The notes under the pieces were generated by a model that did no database searches, had not been told where the DNA came from, and saw only the letters and a program-made list of their open reading frames with translations. A stretch of DNA of 64,000 nucleotides from Durusdinium trenchii (lineage: Eukaryota > Sar > Dinophyceae > Suessiales > Symbiodiniaceae): the NCBI GenBank assembly GCA_963970005.1, contig CAXAMN010000001.1, positions 4,077,296 to 4,141,295 on the forward strand. Reading direction: 5' to 3'. Positions 58,660 to 64,000 of this stretch are shown here, piece by piece (the stretch's first letter is position 1; every line of letters starts with the position of its first letter). Made by a program: the position numbers and the translations under genes.

Positions 58660-59700
58660 GCACCAATTTTATCCAATTTTCATGAGACCAGATTGTTCCA
58701 CTGTCCTGTTGATTCATGCTGCGATGATAAGATACATACATCCGCATGAAACCATTGAAGCATCCGAACACACACACACAGCCCGTGTGCCGCATGCGCC
58801 CATTTCAGCGGTCTCATCGAAGCAGTCCGCTGCTTATCGGGCCGGTTTCCGCGGCTCCTGTACAATCTCGGACCGTTGTCCCGAAGAGAAGCGGCTGACA
58901 CGTAAGTAGGCCGATGACGGCTGCCGCATATAGTGTGGCAAGTGGGTTTCCAGGGACGGTTTGGAAAGCAAGGATCCACTTACGGACTGATAGAGATAGA
59001 GATTGAGAATTGAACCTCCTTGCTTAACCATATTATACAGAGATTGGCAATTGAACCCTTGGCAATTGAACCCGCTCCCAATACTGAGGTGAACTTTCCC
59101 CACATGAACCCTCTATCGTTTGTCTGTTTTAAGTGACCAAAGCTCTTTGAAGGCTGCTTCTGTTGCATACATGTGGCCGCCACAGGCCACGCATACAGCT
59201 CCAAATATTCCGGAGAACAAATACAATGTTGACCTTGTTGTGCTGGAGCTGCAGAGTGATCTCTATCGCTCTTGTTTCTCAGCCCTGCCCCAAGCAGGTT
59301 TGATACCCTTGTTGATGGAACCAGGAGCCGGGACCTAAGAATCTGGCAAGGATGGTCTTTCACTGGCACAAATCTAGTGGGCGCTGTTGCCAGGATTGTG
59401 ACCTACCCCAAACCCTGGCACCCTCCAGCCTATTCTTGTATCGGGTTGTCAACCCCTCAAGGAAGCAGCAAAAACAGCTTAGCCCTCTTTTGAATCCGAG
59501 TAAGGATAGGTTTCTCTGCATCGATCATGTTCATGCTTCTTACCCTACATTAAGACCTTTCACCTCCCTGGATTCCTACATCGCACGCTGTCTGTGCTAA
59601 GCTTTGCATGTTTTCGAAGGCGAGCGCGCCCACTTAGGGGCGACTGCTACTGAAGACTGCAGCATTCATTTTCACTATTTGCAATTGGTTGCACCATCAC
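58660..59700. other. No supported gene; CA microsatellites
   Basis: (CA)n runs near 58,650-58,660 and 58,770-58,780. A plus frame at 59,120-59,338 and an overlapping minus frame read partly like protein, with nothing to choose between them. Confidence 0.35.
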
Positions 59701-59707
59701 TCCTTGG

Positions 59708-59775
59708 TAACCGCCTGCCGCACAGTGACTGCAACCAAAAGTAACCGCCTGCCGCACAGTGACTGCAACCAAAAG
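59708..59775. repeat. 34-bp perfect tandem duplication
   Basis: Two identical units beginning TAACCGCCTGCCGCACAGTG and ending ACTGCAACCAAAAG. Confidence 0.85.
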
Positions 59776-62280
59776 AAATCGCGTTCAATGTGTGTTTGAC
59801 CGACACATACAAGTTGGTGACTATGACTCACTCACACATCAGCCACACTGGTCACTGAAGTTTGGTCTATCCTCAATCGGGACTATGTTGGAGTGACCAA
59901 CAGACCTGGACCATCCAAGGGGCTTTAGAAAATGGGACATGACCCGAACAAAAAAAACAGGTACCTGTATAACTATACTATCAAAGGTGCTGTGTCCGGT
60001 TTCCTGCAATTCTGACTGTCTGGGTATCTCATAGGCTGCTTGCAGCGAAGGTATTCGATCGGATGTCCTGATCAAGGCTGCAACATCAGAGGCTTGAACT
60101 CCGCAACTAGGGGGTCACATATATAATAGAACCAATGCCTTTCTTCTCAGGGTATTTGTGCAACCCAGATCGAGGCTGGCTTGACTCCTTCTGAGTTGTC
60201 ATTGGGCACTCTGTTTCTTTCAGAACAAACACATTTCAGGAACAAAAAACTAGCCCCTCTCTAAGAAGATGCGGGACGCACCAGGAGGGAAGATGCGGGT
60301 CACCTCAAAAGGCCCAACAACTACCAAAGCCAAAGACCAGAGTCACTCAGTGTGGGTACTGCGTGGTAAACTGATAAACCAAGCTGGACCAAGCTCAATC
60401 ATGTTCGGGCATCGGCGCTCCTGGACCACGCTCCCTTCCTCCGCGCGAGACACGGCGCGCTCCAGTCCCACCTTGAAAGGCACCCAGGTCCTGGTGTGCA
60501 AAGCATCCCAGTTGAGTGAGTCATATGACTTGTTTTCTAAATTACTTGCTTAAGCTGTAGTCATTCAAAGTCAGGACTCATATCCCTGACTGATATGACT
60601 CGTATGAGGCCTCATAAATCCCGGATAACACCTGTACGTCCAGTAGAACACCCGTACGTCCAGTCTCCTGGTCTGACTGACCTCCTTCAATATCTCTGTG
60701 TCTTGCTACTGACCAACTCCAGTAAAATGAGGCGCATGTGAGTGAAAAACGACCCCCGGAGAAAAAAACACACACACAACACACCCCAGGTGTAGAAGAC
60801 TGAAGACTGAAAAGTTGCGATCAGTAAAACAATAACGTTGAGTACGTGGTCAAATTCTGGGCAACACAGCTCATCAACAGTGGTGCAAAAGGTTTCATGA
60901 ACTATTAATTATTTGTATATACATATATACATATATCTAATCATACATAGCAACCGCCTGGAGAACATGGCTAGAAGTGTAATACATGTTCAATAGAGTC
61001 ATGTCCCACTTTCTGAAGTACTTTGAAGGGGTAGGTGGATCCCAAATTGCCGGACTTCTCAGATCCACACTTCTCGGAATGAAAAACCGCGACCAAGACC
61101 AAGGAGGTCGTTTTGGAAATAATAAAGGGATCAGTTTGGTATCTACCTCTTATATTGGATATTGTTGGTTGTACACTTCGGGATATGCCCTTAAACCCTC
61201 AAACAAATCAACCAACCAAAAGTGAACATCTGCCAGTCTATATAATCTATGAGCCAAGACTCCGTTTTCGTGGTCCTCAAACACAACAAACAGCAGCTTT
61301 TGCTCAGTCTAGTCACTTCGTGTCTCGCGCGGAGACCCCGGTGCCCCGGTCCGCCGGAGGAGCTGAAGGGGCCAGGTCCAAGTGGTCGGTCTCCAGGGTC
61401 GAGGAACGTAACATCAAGGCATGAGTCTTGACCTCGGTGGGTCTTGAAGGCTGGTGGGTTCGAACTCAGACCGGGCCGACCTCCGAGACCTCTGGGATTC
61501 TTGTTTTCCCACTGGTTAAGAACAGGTTAGACTAGCAGGGTATCTCTATGGGCCTCAGACGACCGGGAGACCACTGGGAGACCACCGGGAGACCTTGACA
61601 GACTTGACAGTTGATGCCCGCCGAAAAGGGCTCCAGGTTAGACTACCAGGCAGGTCAACCTGCCGGGGTGAATGGTGACTCATCTCGGAGGACATGCAAC
61701 TGGCGATACCCTCCCAACCAATGGTTTTTTGGCCTTTGCAGGTTCAGTCTACGACATGCCCTCAGCGAAAGCCAACCAATGGGTGAACTGGCAAATGTTT
61801 ACGTGTGTTTACTAGGGGGTAGGGCTGTTGGGGCGGGCTCGCTCACACGCATGTCGGAACAGAGCTTCCCACGCATGAAGCTTGACCAAGGTTTCAGGTT
61901 GCGAGGCCCATATGGAGACACCATGGCTGTAAGATCGGTGAACCTGAACAGTCCGCGACACCAAAGCCCTAGAGATCCAAAACACTCGCTGAGAAGATGA
62001 TTCATAGTGCAATCACACTCTGATGAGATCCTAGAGCTGTGACACACCCGGTACCATGCTCAGAGGATTTTGGTTTTTAACGCAGGCTACCTTTTGACTC
62101 CACCCTGTGCACAGTAGCTTCAGCATGCTCAAAAGGATAGTATTTAGCCCAGCCTAGCCCAGCTCAAACTTTCCAAGCGCGGTTTTAATTCAGCTCTCCA
62201 TCAGATCAGTGTGAATGTACACAGACCATGAATTGGGCGCAGAATCGCCACTGTACACAAGGAAAGTCAAGTCTGGAGCC
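59776..62280. other. No supported gene
   Basis: Frames on both strands without recognisable features. A TA-rich patch near 60,910-60,945 (ATATACATATATACATATAT), a small inverted patch near 60,550-60,610 (GACTCATAT / ATATGACTCGTATGAG), ACCGGGAGACC repeats near 61,560-61,590 and TAGCCCAGCC repeats near 62,148. Confidence 0.35.
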
Positions 62281-62281
62281 C

Positions 62282-64000
62282 TTAGTCATCATCCATAGCT
62301 CCACCAGAGCCATCCAAAGTTGTCAGCTGCTGATGGCTCTTTTGCCTACAGATGACCACAAGTCTATTTGTTGATGTTCCTTTGGGGCAGAATCCCACAT
62401 CCCAGAATAAACAACAACAAATCTTATTGAACCCAAGGTCAAGATACCCAATGTAAAAGCGCTTCATGGCAATGTACTCAACATTGGTGTTACTGCCAGC
62501 ACTGCACACCGTTGAGATTTTGCCAATGAAGTCTTCTGGCTTGTACCCCTGGTACATGCGACAGTTCATACCTGGATATATCAACTCATTCCCACACAGC
62601 AGCCCTTAATCTCTACAAGTTTGGAGAGTGGGAGGGTGAAAAAGAAACACACAATGCCATGCTTTTTGCACCTAGGTGCAGTCCTCAATTTGGCAAAGAG
62701 CAATTTCTTGCCACGCCTCAAGCACATGGTATGTTGATTGCAACATCAAATCACTGTGTTGCATATTGGAGCCACCTCTCAACCATGGCAACTCTTGGAC
62801 AATCTTGAACATAACAAAAAATCACAAAATACTGAACACACAAAGGCGCATGCAGTTTGGGCCGCACTGGAAATAATAGTTCCCCAGCGGCTACAGCCAT
62901 ATGAGCCAGAGTGAGGTAGCACTGCAAACATTGATCACATTCCCTCTGCAAATCGCTTGCCTGACTTGGTGTCAGGTATCTTCCAAAGGATTCAACCTTG
63001 CGGTGCCACTCAGCAAGGTGGAACCTAAGATAAGATCGATCAGTAGAAATGTTCAATCAATGGCAACACCAACCAATAGGGCATTTCAAGACATAGTGAA
63101 CAAACAAAAACACCAATGAAGGATATTGTTGTTGGATAATTTGGATTTGTTCAGAGTACAATTAAGAGGGCAACCCTTTTCTAGCAATAATGTTTGTATC
63201 AACAAAAAGTTATTTTTCAAACAATCTGATCCTAATAATGAAGTGAAGCAACACGCACGAAGCCATGAGAGGCATCCACTGGTCACCTCGATACTCTTCA
63301 CTGTTGGCCCAACCCACTACCTCATCACATAGCCACGCCACGACACAGCGAGCCTTAGCTGAGCCATGATACATTGACAGCTTTGACGAAGGCAGGGTAG
63401 GTAAGTTCTGGTGGGACCTTGTCAGTATCCTCTACTTGCAACACAGCTGAAGCCAAGTGACATTAAAGGCCTTGGATTGAAGTTCAGGAAAAGGGTGGGT
63501 CTTTGATCGAAGCCGCCATGGACGGAATTTGGGCATTGAATGCCTGAGATGAGATAACAAAGATTAACCAAAAACAACTAACATAATTTATGGTGTTGTG
63601 AGAATCTGGTCTGTAAAAATATGCAAAGACTTTTTTCTTCAAGGCTAAGTACGCAATGCGGTTCCTCCTGCTCCAACTTCGGAAATCATCATAAGCCAGA
63701 AGAAGTCGATCAGAGTCCTCCAGGTCTGAACCTCCCCACAGCTGATCATAGGATGACAAAATCTTCCGCATGATGGACCCACAGATCCACAAGTCAACAC
63801 CAAGGTTGATGATATGCATAGCATCCCACCGAATCATTGCCATTTCAAAGGCTGGTAGGTCCAATAAAGGACCTTAAGCAGTTTCCAACAGAACGTGTCA
63901 ATCAAACAATGCACACTCATGTTTTTCTTGTGCCCATAAAACTTGATGGGTTCATTAAACAGCTTTGCACCTGACAGATTGAGAATGCAGGTCAAACAAA
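62282..64000 (-). CDS. 3' part of a dinoflagellate repeat-family protein, partial
   Basis: The 5' part lies beyond the window. Blocks in order: NEPIKFYGHKKNMSVHCLID (to about 63,875); DLPAFEMAMIRWDAMHIINL, then GVDLWICGSIMRKIL (63,860-63,625); FPELQSKAFN, spliced through a GT-AG intron (63,354-63,461) to ARCVVAWLCDEVVGWANSEE (63,353-~63,240); FHLAEWHRKVESFGRYLTPS, then PVRPKLHA (~63,028-62,845); and MNCRMYQGYKPEDFIGKIST, then MKRFYIGYLDL (~62,575-62,450). I recognise this as a many-copy dinoflagellate protein family. D-x-MH followed by a (G)S/T-I/L pattern resembles the plant CACTA (tnp2-type) transposase motif, so a transposase origin is possible. The frame changes near 63,870 with no obvious intron, so this copy may be broken. 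The stop codon of the last block is uncertain. Confidence 0.55.

Noticed and set aside
62040-62280. Left end of a second TIR element
   Set aside because: I found no sequence resembling the 34,691/51,640 ends, and the other end would lie beyond the window.
1-64000. Dinoflagellate spliced-leader sequence
   Set aside because: I looked for the conserved leader on both strands and did not see it; its absence is expected for most genomic loci.

Overview
The window looks like nuclear DNA of a dinoflagellate, most probably of the Symbiodiniaceae type. I infer this from intron-split genes with short introns (mostly GT-AG), a C5-cytosine DNA methyltransferase of the style common in that group, two gene families I recognise from dinoflagellate genomes (a DUF7869-like family and the family carrying the 'DAMHIINLGVDLW' motif), AT-rich microsatellites, and dense foldback (MITE-like) repeats. 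There is no operon structure, ribosome binding site, rRNA or convincing tRNA. The genus is an inference.

Layout. (1) 1-34,690 is gene-poor. It carries short coding-like stretches on both strands, mostly without recognisable domains, set among small dispersed inverted-repeat elements. Family A (GGATCC ends, core ACCTGAGAAGGT) has nine copies, eight here and one at 52.2 kb; family B (CTAGAACC ends, core CTCCTTTTTGATAGG) has four; family C (arms TAGACTCTTGAT) has two here and one at 54.0 kb. A 230-bp segment is duplicated at 12.9 and 21.5 kb. (2) 34,691-51,690 is a distinct 17.0-kb block bounded by ~49-bp terminal inverted repeats (42/49 identical). Its recognised genes lie on the minus strand in the order DUF7869-like protein, DNA cytosine methyltransferase, a large unrecognised multi-exon gene, a lysine/alanine-rich and acidic protein with an HMG-like C-terminus, then two short exons. 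No family A, B or C repeat lies inside it. I read it as a large DNA-transposon-like element carrying its own DNA methyltransferase; no reverse transcriptase, integrase or LTR was seen. (3) 51,691-62,270 returns to repeats and isolated exon-like pieces, the best being a GC3-rich terminal exon at 58.2-58.5 kb. (4) 62,282-64,000 holds the 3' part of a second, unrelated element-type gene (minus strand), cut by the window end and possibly frameshifted.

How the parts may work together (inference): the DUF7869-like protein, with three spaced acidic motifs, is the best candidate for the mobility enzyme of the 17-kb block. The methyltransferase would mark element or host DNA, and the basic/acidic HMG-like protein could bind or package DNA. 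Exon boundaries are approximate unless a splice site is named. Single-exon calls outside the block rest on open frames, codon third-position bias and splice-like flanks only, and deserve low trust.
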